A program made the translations under genes and the position numbers. DNA of 64,000 bases from Pseudomonas sivasensis (lineage in GTDB: Bacteria > Pseudomonadota > Gammaproteobacteria > Pseudomonadales > Pseudomonadaceae), in contig NZ_JAAOWU010000001.1 of assembly GCF_013778505.1 (NCBI RefSeq), positions 310,001 through 374,000 of the forward strand. The letters run 5' to 3'. The notes under the pieces were generated by a model that had not been told where the DNA came from, searched no databases, and saw only the letters and a list, made by a program, of their open reading frames with translations. This document shows, piece by piece, positions 56,574-64,000 of the stretch. Position 1 is the first letter of the stretch. The number at the start of each line of letters is the position of its first letter.

Positions 56574-56999
56574 TCAGCGCTTTACCATTTCACACTGACG
56601 TCGCAAGTCATCGTTTTTGATGCTCCCGCAACTGCCATTGCCAGTCTTGGCGTAGCACAAGTATCGCTGATCGTCGTCACGGATACTCGCGCAACTCCCG
56701 TTGCCTGTTTCGACGTAGCAGGCGTTACGCAAGTCGTCATTGTTGATGCTTGCACAGCTTCCGTTGCCCACTTTCACGTAGCAGTATTTGCGTTTGTCAT
56801 CATCACGGATACTCGCACAACTGCCATTGCCGGCCTCCACATAGCAGGTAGCGCGCAGATCGTCGTCCTTAATGCTCGCGCAGCTCCCATTCCCCTCTTT
56901 GACGTAGCAGTAGGCGCGTTGATCGTCGTTGTTGATGCTGCCGCAACCGGCGTGAGCGAAGCCGCTGAGCACCAGCAGCATTACCAAAATAAACCTCAT
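56574..56999 (-). CDS. Secreted protein of six 21-residue Cys/Asp repeats
   Basis: The product has 141 residues. The ATG at 56997-56999 (MRFILVMLLVLSG) is preceded by GGAGG; an ATG four codons upstream would put the ribosome-binding site inside the gene. The signal peptide ends after about 17 residues (GFAHA before GCG). The mature part is six near-identical units of the form C-(A/G)-S-I-x-x-D-D-x-R-x-x-C-Y-x-x-x-GNGS, ending RRQCEMVKR. Each unit has two cysteines and an Asp-Asp pair, so intra-repeat disulfides and metal binding are possible in the periplasm. The DNA repeats have a 63-base period. No family is known to me. Confidence 0.8.
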   Translation of the reverse strand: MRFILVMLLVLSGFAHAGCGSINNDDQRAYCYVKEGNGSCASIKDDDLRATCYVEAGNGSCASIRDDDKRKYCYVKVGNGSCASINNDDLRNACYVETGNGSCASIRDDDQRYLCYAKTGNGSCGSIKNDDLRRQCEMVKR

Positions 57000-57083
57000 C
57001 CCACCCTCCATGAATTGCCAAACGCTACCTCGAACTGTTCGTAGTAGCCGCGTCGATTACCGTAGTTCGGAGCAAATGAAGGA

Positions 57084-57560
57084 TCAGCCGCGGGCACCCT
57101 TTCGGAGGTCGTCCAGTTCGTCGACAATGTCCTCATCGCGCTCCTCGAACGCCTTGGCCATGTCACGCTGCAGATCCACCTGGGCGTCCATGGATTTTTT
57201 TGCCAGCTTCATGCCGTCCTTAGAGCCCATAATAATTTTCATCGCCTGATCAGGATGCTTGTTGGCCTCGATCATCAGTTCGAGCTCGTCGGCATCAAAG
57301 TGATCTGCGTATACCTGGACCAAGGTATCTTTCAAGAGGTCCTGGGAAATGTTGTCCTCGATCACGGCCTTGATTTTTTCTGGCGCGACTTCGCGATATT
57401 TGGATGCATAACCCGACGTTGCGACTTGCACTACCATCTTGTATTGGACGTCCATGCCCATCAACTTGACCAGTTCTTCAGCTTTGTCCTGGCTTGAACC
57501 ACAACCGGCCAGCAGCACGGAGCAGAACGCAGTTATTGCCCATTTGGAAACGTTCGTCAT
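57084..57560 (-). CDS. DUF2059-like lipoprotein
   Basis: The product has 158 residues. Its lipoprotein signal ends with LLAGC, lipidated Cys20. The mature helical domain includes ELVKLMGMDVQYKMVVQVA, IEDNISQDLLKDTLVQVYADHFDADELELMIEAN and HPDQAMKIIMG. This pattern (helices with FDADELELMI and a nearby Gly) is that of DUF2059. DUF2059 proteins are envelope proteins of unknown role. It lies between the large ATP-free exported proteins and the repeat protein in the same orientation (83 and 84 bases of spacing). Confidence 0.75.
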   Translation of the reverse strand: MTNVSKWAITAFCSVLLAGCGSSQDKAEELVKLMGMDVQYKMVVQVATSGYASKYREVAPEKIKAVIEDNISQDLLKDTLVQVYADHFDADELELMIEANKHPDQAMKIIMGSKDGMKLAKKSMDAQVDLQRDMAKAFEERDEDIVDELDDLRKGARG

Positions 57561-57643
57561 GAAATGCCTGCCTTTGTCTTGAGACTTCTTTGGTGACCGT
57601 GGAGTACGGCGGACCGCACTCCAGCTTCTAGGAAAAGTGATGA

Positions 57644-58855
57644 TCAGTTCGTCTCAAGCGTGAAGCTTTTGCTCACGAAAAGGCCGGAAAATAACGACTT
57701 GTCCTCCTTGAAAATGTAGGACTCTTGAAACTTAGCATCGGTGGCCAGCTTTTGAGCGATCGCGCACTCCGAATCGCTGTGATCCTTGGCCCTGACTCCA
57801 AAGTCACTCTGATAACCTGATAGGCCTGTTTCATTGCAAAAGCCGGTGAACTCCTCACGCTTGGTAGCGGCCTTGAATTCGTCGAACGACTCCTTTAACT
57901 GGTCGAAGCCTTTGTAGGTCAGAGAGTAGCTGGACACCTTGCTCTTACGAGCAAAGTCACCTGCGGCTTCGGCAATTACGGCCTGGCCCATGGATGTACT
58001 GTAAGCCCCCATGATGAAGCCACTTAGCGCGCTCTTGAGTTGCGCCTGGACATCGTCAAGCTCTGGGATGGACGCAAATTTAGCCTCGCGCACAATCCGG
58101 CCAACTTCACTGCCGTCATTACGATGCACCACTACAAACTCGACCGAGCCTTCGCCGTCGCTAGAGCGCGTGAGCTTGAAGTCCAAGTCAACTTTGGTGC
58201 CGAACTCCCCTGTAGCGCCGGTGATAAATGCACCAATGAACGGCAGACGTTGGACGATATTGCTACCCCACGAGTAGGGCGACTTGACCACGCCTCCGTA
58301 CTGATCCATCTCCGCGCGCGGCTGGATCTCATCCGCTACTTCCGAGGGCAGGACCACATCCGCGCCTTTGTGCGACAGGTAAGGAGAACTCATGTCCATG
58401 CCCAACAATTGGAGATGAATCTCGCCCTTCTTGTTATCACCTTCGCGGCTAACCTTGAGGGCGTCGGCCTTCAAGTAAACGCCACCGGCACGACCGCCAC
58501 CAGTACTGGACGAAAGCAGATACCGTGACCATTCGACCAGGGCAGACTCTTTTGCCCCGGAGTCCATTCCACCGAGCAGCCCCATAATCCCTTTCAGGAA
58601 TTTATCTGCGCCGTTGGTCTCTGCTGCAACCAGGCGGATTTCTGGTGTTTCAACGGTGACGTTTCCCGACCAGAAGGAATAGGAAATATCTCCCTCGCTC
58701 AGGACGTTTTCTAGGAAGTACTGTTCCTTCATCTCATCGTACTGACGCAGCGCTTGCTTCTTGCCGGAATTCGATAACCCCACACCAGCTGCAAGAATCG
58801 CAATACCGGCGACCGCAGCGGCGATGAGGATGTGCTTCTTGTTCATCGTTTTCAT
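57644..58855 (-). CDS. Exported or anchored protein, DUF945-like
   Basis: The product has 403 residues from the ATG at 58853-58855 (MKTMNKKHILIAAAVAGIAILAAG). A short signal-anchor helix spans residues 8-28. The rest lies outside the inner membrane: SGNVTVETPEIRLVAAE, GGVYLKADALKVSREGD, then two helical parts with QLKSALSGFIMGAYSTSMGQAVIAEA. The C terminus has three cysteines (FCNETGLS, DSECAIAQ). The beginning resembles DUF945-type proteins, but this is a weak impression. It begins 11 bases after the stop of the preceding gene, so they are co-transcribed. Function unknown. Confidence 0.7.
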   Translation of the reverse strand: MKTMNKKHILIAAAVAGIAILAAGVGLSNSGKKQALRQYDEMKEQYFLENVLSEGDISYSFWSGNVTVETPEIRLVAAETNGADKFLKGIMGLLGGMDSGAKESALVEWSRYLLSSSTGGGRAGGVYLKADALKVSREGDNKKGEIHLQLLGMDMSSPYLSHKGADVVLPSEVADEIQPRAEMDQYGGVVKSPYSWGSNIVQRLPFIGAFITGATGEFGTKVDLDFKLTRSSDGEGSVEFVVVHRNDGSEVGRIVREAKFASIPELDDVQAQLKSALSGFIMGAYSTSMGQAVIAEAAGDFARKSKVSSYSLTYKGFDQLKESFDEFKAATKREEFTGFCNETGLSGYQSDFGVRAKDHSDSECAIAQKLATDAKFQESYIFKEDKSLFSGLFVSKSFTLETN

Positions 58856-58866
58856 AGTCGGTTGCC

Positions 58867-60840
58867 TTACTGAATTTGAGCGGATGCTTGCTGCCAATCA
58901 ATCACGTGCTGCTGAGAGACTGCAGGCGTCCAGTTGAAGTCGATCCCGGCGCCAGGAAACTCCTTGGCCAGTACGGCACCAAATGACACTCTGTCAGCAC
59001 AGTGGTCTTGCTTGCAGGCCTCAGCCGCGCCAGCGGTATACACGCGATACGTAGGAACGGCGCGACCGTCTTCGAGCGGCAGGAAGGGTGTCATGTTTGC
59101 CGCCGGCAGCACGTACCACTGGCTCTCCAGTTCAGCATCAGTCTGTACACGCCCCTTACGTGGGAAATCGACCTCGTAGTAGTCGCCTCTCTTTCCAGTG
59201 ACGTGAATCATCATCGGCACAGCGGACTTTGAAGAGTTCGGGTCCTGCATTGCGATCGGCGATGGGAAGGTGACTTTGATGCCGGCCATCTGCGCCAGCG
59301 CCTCAGCCTCCCGACCTTCGAATTCCTTCATCCCGGATTTGAGTTGTTCGTAACGCGCCAAGACGCGTGTGTGCAGCTCAGCCATTTGCTGCTGCAGACG
59401 ACGTACTTCTCTCAGGCGGATCTCCTCGCGACGCAGGGCGAAGTTATTGCCTTGGCGAGCATCGAAGTAAAACTCACCACGGTTCTCGCCCATACGCGTT
59501 TTGAGAATGCTGTCTTTGGTTTCCGACGCGTATCCCTCGGGGTAAAGGGCTTCGAAGTTCTTGGCGAAGAAGAGGTTCGACAGGCCGACGGTCGTTGGCG
59601 ACGTTGCCTTCACCAATTGGTAGACCTCAACCACAGCGCGCTTCAACTCAACCGCATCAAGCGCAAATGCCTCATCTGCAGTGATCACTACATAATACGG
59701 ATCACTGGAGAACGGCGACAGGACACGGTAGTTGGGGCGCTCAAAGGCCAAATACACCTTCATGTTACGCGCAGGCAGTTCACCCACCTGAAAGAGTGCT
59801 TGGTCTGCCCGGCTATTCAGGAAAGAAAGCGCCTTGCCTTTCACCGCTGGGACCAGTGCCTGGTTGAACATCAGACCGCTCGGGTGCACGGTTGTTTTTG
59901 ACCAGGTATCACCGCGATAGGTGTTCGGTACCGCCCAGCGCAATTTGTCATAGTACCCCTCGGCATAGCCTGATGCAGAGCAAGGCATGGCGGGTGTCGA
60001 CTGAAAGGACAGACTTGGATCGGACTCATCAGTTACCGACTTACTGATAACCCATTTGCATCCGCTTCCGTCGGTAATCCCCATCAGATTCTGGTTGGCC
60101 AGCACCAATGAGCGGCCGAAGTCACCGGTAGGAACTGCGGCAACAGCGGCCGGCGCTTCAGCTGGAGCGGCAGGGTTAGGGGTGGCGGCTGGAGCTGCCT
60201 CCACAGGTACTGTGGCCACGGCAGCTACAGGTGCAACAGGGGCAACCGTCACAGGTACTTGAGCCACCGGCATCGGTTGCACTGGCGCGGGTGAAGCCTC
60301 TGGTGCTGGTTGTGGTATCACAGGTGCCGTTACAGGCGCTGGGGCCGGTGCAGCAACCACAGGCGCTGCGGCGGCAGGCTCAGTAGGCGCAGCGGCGGCT
60401 GGTAGTACAGATGCAGCCGCCACAGCTGCTGGTGGCGTAGGAGGAGAAGCCACGGGGGCTACCGAAACAGCGGGCGCGGCAGCGGCCGGAGCGGCAGGCG
60501 GTGAAGTCAGCGTGGCCAGGCCCAGATTGGTCGCATACCCCGCGCCGGTGGCGTAAACCGCCCCCTTTGCGTCGACTGCTTTCCAGGTGACCTTGGCCGT
60601 CGGGCATTCCTGGCCGAGAATATACGGGAGCTTCGATAGAAGCGTGTTCAGCGGCTTCTGGTCATCCCACGTTGGGCGCTGCATGGTGATGGCCACTTCA
60701 GGTTTGCACCAGGTGGTCGCCTCACCATCAACGTTCACTTGGATCTGTTCTGTCTTCGAGTAGGCGAGCTGGTGAGCCCAGGCTTGCGGCGCGATGCCGC
60801 AAGCACCCACTACAACGAGAGCGAGTGCGCGGTTTTTCAT
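58867..60840 (-). CDS. Exported protein with long Ala/Pro linker
   Basis: The product has 657 residues. The signal peptide ends near residue 22 (APQAWA before HQLAYS). Residues 23-108 form a first domain with two cysteines (WCKPEVAI, GQECPTAKV). A linker of about 130 residues (about 112-242) is made almost only of Ala, Pro and Val. A C-terminal part (about 245-657) includes a helical coil (RREEIRLREVRRLQQQMAELH) and ends WTPAVSQQHVIDWQQASAQ. The linker could span the periplasm or the peptidoglycan layer. It lies 9 bases downstream of the SH3-lipoprotein gene. I recognise no family. Confidence 0.75.
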   Translation of the reverse strand: MKNRALALVVVGACGIAPQAWAHQLAYSKTEQIQVNVDGEATTWCKPEVAITMQRPTWDDQKPLNTLLSKLPYILGQECPTAKVTWKAVDAKGAVYATGAGYATNLGLATLTSPPAAPAAAAPAVSVAPVASPPTPPAAVAAASVLPAAAAPTEPAAAAPVVAAPAPAPVTAPVIPQPAPEASPAPVQPMPVAQVPVTVAPVAPVAAVATVPVEAAPAATPNPAAPAEAPAAVAAVPTGDFGRSLVLANQNLMGITDGSGCKWVISKSVTDESDPSLSFQSTPAMPCSASGYAEGYYDKLRWAVPNTYRGDTWSKTTVHPSGLMFNQALVPAVKGKALSFLNSRADQALFQVGELPARNMKVYLAFERPNYRVLSPFSSDPYYVVITADEAFALDAVELKRAVVEVYQLVKATSPTTVGLSNLFFAKNFEALYPEGYASETKDSILKTRMGENRGEFYFDARQGNNFALRREEIRLREVRRLQQQMAELHTRVLARYEQLKSGMKEFEGREAEALAQMAGIKVTFPSPIAMQDPNSSKSAVPMMIHVTGKRGDYYEVDFPRKGRVQTDAELESQWYVLPAANMTPFLPLEDGRAVPTYRVYTAGAAEACKQDHCADRVSFGAVLAKEFPGAGIDFNWTPAVSQQHVIDWQQASAQIQ

Positions 60841-60849
60841 GAAGATCCC

Positions 60850-61707
60850 TTAGATGAGTTCCCAGGTGCCATTGGCTTGTTTGCAGAAGGTGTTCTTCTC
60901 CTGCACAGTGTTTCCGTCGGCCGCTTTGAGGCTCACGGTCACCGGCCGGCAAGACGTTTCAGCAGCGACCTGCTGAGTTGGCAACGTCGGGATCGAATCC
61001 AGATCGAAGGCCCTTGTTTCCTTGTCGGCAGCGACGTTCATCTCGTCCAGGTTGGCCGCGGACTTCACACGCTTCGCAACGGCTACTGATTTTGGTTCAA
61101 CCAAATCTTTGTGGACGTAGCCGACAGTTACACCCTTGCGGCCGACAAGAATCCAGTCGCCTGTCGAACCAACGGCAGTGAACTCGGTGCCAGGTTTCAA
61201 ACCACCCACTTTGTCTGCGCCTTTTTCAGGCGCGGCGCGCACATTCGAACTACTTTTGGTGACGTACTGTTCGTTGATGAGCTTCATCGAAGGGACGGCG
61301 ACGATCTTCGGAGCACGTTTCACTTCAACCGTTTTGGTTTGGGTGAACTCTTTGCCCTGAACGATCTCCGCCGACGCGCCAGAATGGGCCGATGTCCAGG
61401 ACACGGGCAGACTGGACCCGCTCGGCGAGGCGTTCAATGCATCTTGCGTGCGTTGTGCTAGGGCCTGCTGATCCTGCTCATCGAGTTTTGCACCGATTTT
61501 GTTACCGATGTAACCGCCCAGTGCACCGCCGACCAGGGTTGCCACGATCCGTCCGTTGCCTTTCCCGATGAACTGCCCGATGACAGCGCCAGCGACGACA
61601 CCCACTGCGGTACCAGCCTGTTGCTTGTTGATACCCAACTCAGCGCAGCCAGAGGTTGATGCTGCGATGGTCAATGCCAGTACTGAAACGAGAAAATTTT
61701 TACGCAC
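60850..61707 (-). CDS. Lipoprotein with glycine zipper and SH3-like domain
   Basis: The product has 285 residues. The lipoprotein signal ends at SGC with Cys21. A glycine-zipper pair of helices (about 31-74, AGTAVGVVAGAVIGQF, VGGALGGYIGNKIG) resembles the 17-kDa surface antigen family. A bacterial SH3 domain occupies about 148-205 (SNVRAAPEKGADKVGGLKPG, DWILVGRKGVTVGYVHKDLV). A C-terminal domain ends with paired cysteines (SCRPVTVSL, NTFCKQANG). It probably sits at the outer membrane and touches peptidoglycan. It lies 22 bases downstream of the large membrane gene in the same operon. Confidence 0.82.
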   Translation of the reverse strand: MRKNFLVSVLALTIAASTSGCAELGINKQQAGTAVGVVAGAVIGQFIGKGNGRIVATLVGGALGGYIGNKIGAKLDEQDQQALAQRTQDALNASPSGSSLPVSWTSAHSGASAEIVQGKEFTQTKTVEVKRAPKIVAVPSMKLINEQYVTKSSSNVRAAPEKGADKVGGLKPGTEFTAVGSTGDWILVGRKGVTVGYVHKDLVEPKSVAVAKRVKSAANLDEMNVAADKETRAFDLDSIPTLPTQQVAAETSCRPVTVSLKAADGNTVQEKNTFCKQANGTWELI

Positions 61708-61729
61708 GGTGACTCTCCCTTTGTGTAAG

Positions 61730-62989
61730 TCACTCTGCTTTCAGCAGAGGCCTTGTAATGTTGTAAAGCATTGCTTCTGAGGACATGGCCCAATGGAAAA
61801 CGGTGGCAAGCACAACTGGCTGTTTGCCCAAGCTCCTGAACGCATCTCTATAACCGGGGCTATCGACAATTGCGTTGCCAACAACGAGAGGCAGCATAAC
61901 GATCGAAATCACGGCGACCGGTCGAACGAAGCGAATTCGCCCGGGGAGGCTTCGAAGCGCCTCAACACCCGAGATGATCAAGACCACAAGACTGATGCCG
62001 CCGAAGAACAACCCGCTAAGAAGGGAGAAGGGGATAAACCACATATTCTTGAGAACGTTCAAACCTTCAGCGCCGTGGATGTCGGTGTGAGCGACGTCAT
62101 AGGCCATGTTGTCGGCAATGCCAGGCAGATAAGCCTGGTACTGCTCTCGCGTAGCTAGAAGGTTCATGCCCTTCACATAGAGAGGACCGAGCTTGGTCTT
62201 CGCCATGTGGCGAACCTCGGTGGTGTTGGCCAGAGCATCCCGTGTCCGCACACCGGGATTGATTGACCGGGCGTACTCGTCAATGGTCGGCTGGTATCCC
62301 AGATCGTCCCCTGCATTCGGCCATTTGATCGGTCGCCACTCACTCCCCGAGATGCCTCCCGCACGAAAACCTTCAATCTGTGCATACGCCCTGCTGATGT
62401 CACTGATGGAGGGCACGACAGTTTCTTGCAAGCGCTCGTATAACGCGTCTCCATTACGGACGGTGTAGCCACGAAAAACTGCAGCTGAAAAGCCTTGGAA
62501 GTTCCTGTCGATGCGCTCGACGTAGGAGCCTTGAACACTCATCAGAACGCCGAGGTTTGCTATAAAAGCCTTCCCCTCTCCCTGATCCTTGTAAGCCTTA
62601 TAGGGGATCTGCGGAATAGTCAGGGAGTCATAGAGCAATCCCTTTTTGGTGACGTATGCGTAGAGGCTACTGACCCGTAGCGAGCCGGGGAACTGCTCTG
62701 CGACCCAATCCGGTGCCGCACCCTGAAACCACCACGTCAACGGCGTAACGACAAGTGTCGATGCTCCGAGCCAAACCCACAGCACCCTCCCCTTGCCTTG
62801 GTATCGTCGATAACAGATTCGCCATACCAGCAAGCACATACTCGTCGCCGCCAGGATCTGGCTATAGGTCTCAAGGACTTCGAGTTTTCGGAGGGGGATA
62901 TCAGCGCCAGCCATGTTGAGCAGCTCGGCGTTGAACAGCAGACTGCAGATCAAATAAAGGGTGTTCAAAACCACAAGTGCGATTAGCAT
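61730..62989 (-). CDS. Multi-pass membrane protein, first gene of envelope series
   Basis: The product has 419 residues. Helices lie at about 3-25, 43-60 and 68-88, a large non-membrane region at about 90-300 contains LRVSSLYAYVTKKGLLYDSL and TEVRHMAKTKLGPLYVKG, and helices follow at about 313-335, 348-370 and 380-400. The large middle region most likely faces the periplasm. No known family. It starts about 420 bases from the divergent TerD gene, so its promoter lies there. A possible short hydrophobic frame ends just upstream on the same strand (63004). Confidence 0.72.
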   Translation of the reverse strand: MLIALVVLNTLYLICSLLFNAELLNMAGADIPLRKLEVLETYSQILAATSMCLLVWRICYRRYQGKGRVLWVWLGASTLVVTPLTWWFQGAAPDWVAEQFPGSLRVSSLYAYVTKKGLLYDSLTIPQIPYKAYKDQGEGKAFIANLGVLMSVQGSYVERIDRNFQGFSAAVFRGYTVRNGDALYERLQETVVPSISDISRAYAQIEGFRAGGISGSEWRPIKWPNAGDDLGYQPTIDEYARSINPGVRTRDALANTTEVRHMAKTKLGPLYVKGMNLLATREQYQAYLPGIADNMAYDVAHTDIHGAEGLNVLKNMWFIPFSLLSGLFFGGISLVVLIISGVEALRSLPGRIRFVRPVAVISIVMLPLVVGNAIVDSPGYRDAFRSLGKQPVVLATVFHWAMSSEAMLYNITRPLLKAE

Positions 62990-63407
62990 CCAACGTGTCC
63001 TTGTCAGAAATTAAACGCCAGACCCTGGATGATGAGGGGGAGCGCAAATAGATGTAGCATATTGCCATCTAGCAGGAGACCGCACCACTCAAAATGCCTT
63101 GTCGAATTCCGGTGCAGCACGCCGGGCAGATGTTTTTGTTTCCTACGATCAGAACTTAACGGGACTGAGAGGACTTTCAATGTCGCGCACAACATTCCCT
63201 CTCGTACGTTCCAATCTTGGGTTTCAGACGGTGTGTAAATGGTGAATGGATGTCTCGGCGGTCGCCGGCGGCCAAGCCGTTAAACTGCATCAATGCGATC
63301 AGTACCAATGAGGGGATTTTTCCCATTGGCCGGCCTTCGCGCTCAAACAACAAAAGCGCAGCGCATGAACAATGCGTCACGAAACCCCATGGAATAGGCG
63401 GCATGAA
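62990..63407. other. Divergent control region of envelope series and terD-like gene
   Basis: These 418 bases separate two divergent units. A minus-strand frame ending at 63004 finishes MLHLFALPLIIQGLAFNF, just 12 bases before the membrane protein start; it could be a short leader or membrane peptide, but it lacks a clear start. No known operator is visible. Confidence 0.4.
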
Positions 63408-64000
63408 TTGAATCAGTCACTCAAACCCGGCGAGAACACAACGATCTCTTCCTCCCAAGGGCGGGTGGAAGTTACCCATGCGGCAGGTAACAACCTGGAC
63501 GTAAACCTTACTGCGTTTTTGGTCACCGACACTGGCAAGGTAGTGGATGACAGCGGCATGGTTTTCTTCAATGCACCCGAGCACTCTTCAGGCGCGGCGA
63601 CATTCGCGCCCCCGGTCGCTCGTGGCGACACGGTGAGTCACAGCATCAGTTTCAACTCGTCTCGACTCCCAACCAACATAACGAAGATCGCTATTACTTT
63701 GACGCAAGACGGCAGCGCCGGCGGCTTCGAAGCAGTCAAAGACCTACGCGCTATCGTCATTGCCGGGGACCAAACCCTGGAACTGGCACCTGAGCCCTTC
63801 TCACAAGAGACGGGCATCATCGTGCTTGAGTTGTACGTCCGGAACGGCCAGCTCAAAGCGCGCTCTGTATGGCAAGGTTTCGCCTCAGGTCTTGCCGGAC
63901 TTTGCGGGTTTTATGGCATCGAAGTTGAAGGCGATGCATCCTCCGGGCGGGCGGTAACACCTGAACCGCCTCCGAAGCCCGTCAACATCGCTAAGACCGT
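63408..64000 (+). CDS. TerD-family protein (3' end outside window)
   Basis: From a TTG at 63408, with AGGCGG six bases before it, the frame stays open to the edge (197 codons). The product begins MNQSLKPGENTTISSSQG and carries the TerD pattern: LDVNLTAFLVTDTGKVVDDSGMVFF, then FNAPEHSSGAATF, GFEAVKDLRAIVIAG and IVLELYVRNGQLKARSVWQGFASGLAGLCGFYGIEVEG. TerD proteins bind calcium through acidic loops and are linked with tellurite resistance, phage resistance and envelope stress. After about residue 180 a Pro-rich linker (TPEPPPKPVNI) begins, so this may be a TerA-like or two-domain form. Other ter genes probably follow beyond the window. Confidence 0.85.
   Translation, partial: MNQSLKPGENTTISSSQGRVEVTHAAGNNLDVNLTAFLVTDTGKVVDDSGMVFFNAPEHSSGAATFAPPVARGDTVSHSISFNSSRLPTNITKIAITLTQDGSAGGFEAVKDLRAIVIAGDQTLELAPEPFSQETGIIVLELYVRNGQLKARSVWQGFASGLAGLCGFYGIEVEGDASSGRAVTPEPPPKPVNIAKT

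Noticed and set aside
56574..56999. 63-base periodic DNA as a CRISPR array
   Set aside because: The period is protein-coding (21 residues) with a signal peptide in frame; there are no unique spacers between identical repeats.

Overview
The window reads as a chromosomal segment of a fluorescent-group Pseudomonas. This rests on the gene content and order (lepA-lepB-rnc-era, lptF-lptG opposite pepA-holC-valS, a FecIRA system next to DUF3649/PepSY/DUF3325 genes, DUF3509) and on several REPIN-type inverted repeats of the kind common in P. fluorescens intergenic spaces. The species call comes from protein and motif recognition only; no search was run.

Core half (1 to about 31.6 kb). On the minus strand lie translation and envelope genes: era (cut by the window edge), rnc, lepB, lepA, then lptG and lptF. 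Divergent from these are pepA, holC, a small acidic protein gene, valS and rlmF. An HU gene and ndpA/yejK with a membrane glutaredoxin follow. Next is an iron block. A minus-strand operon (DUF3649, PepSY membrane protein, DUF3325, ECF sigma, FecR-type regulator) stands back to back with a plus-strand fecI-fecR-fecA set, and a Fur-box-like sequence lies between them. A LysR/MFS efflux pair, an HPF-type ribosome factor, a LysR/sdaA/sdaC serine catabolism block, a DUF3509 gene and psiE complete this half.

Accessory half (about 31.7 kb to the end). The sequence becomes AT-richer, gene-poor in places and full of remnants. It starts with a near-ideal LexA box driving a yebG gene broken after about 17 codons, followed by an intact yebG paralogue. 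Then come a double-HTH regulator and an orphan gene. At 34.3-37.5 kb is a two-gene cassette that I consider the most interesting item. It pairs an 820-residue protein, whose first half looks like a catalytically dead N6-adenine methyltransferase and whose second half is a complete ABC/OLD-type ATPase, with an overlapping HNH nuclease; the layout resembles Septu (PtuA-PtuB). Upstream are a nearly perfect 57-bp palindrome and a decayed mvaT (H-NS family) gene. A cdiBAI-type contact-dependent inhibition locus fills 42.6-53.1 kb; its 2808-residue exoprotein ends in a colicin E3-like rRNase signature and is followed by an Imm45-like immunity gene. Terminal-repeat arrays of IS21-type elements remain at 41.8 and 55.5 kb.

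Right end (53.6-64 kb). A DUF4145/Sel1/SEC-C protein gene is followed by a long minus-strand run of nine genes, nearly all encoding membrane, exported or lipoproteins. They include a secreted protein built of six 21-residue Cys/Asp repeats and a 54-residue membrane protein gene. The run is divergent from a TerD-family gene that continues past the window edge. I recognise no named pathway in it; it may be an envelope stress or tellurite-associated system.
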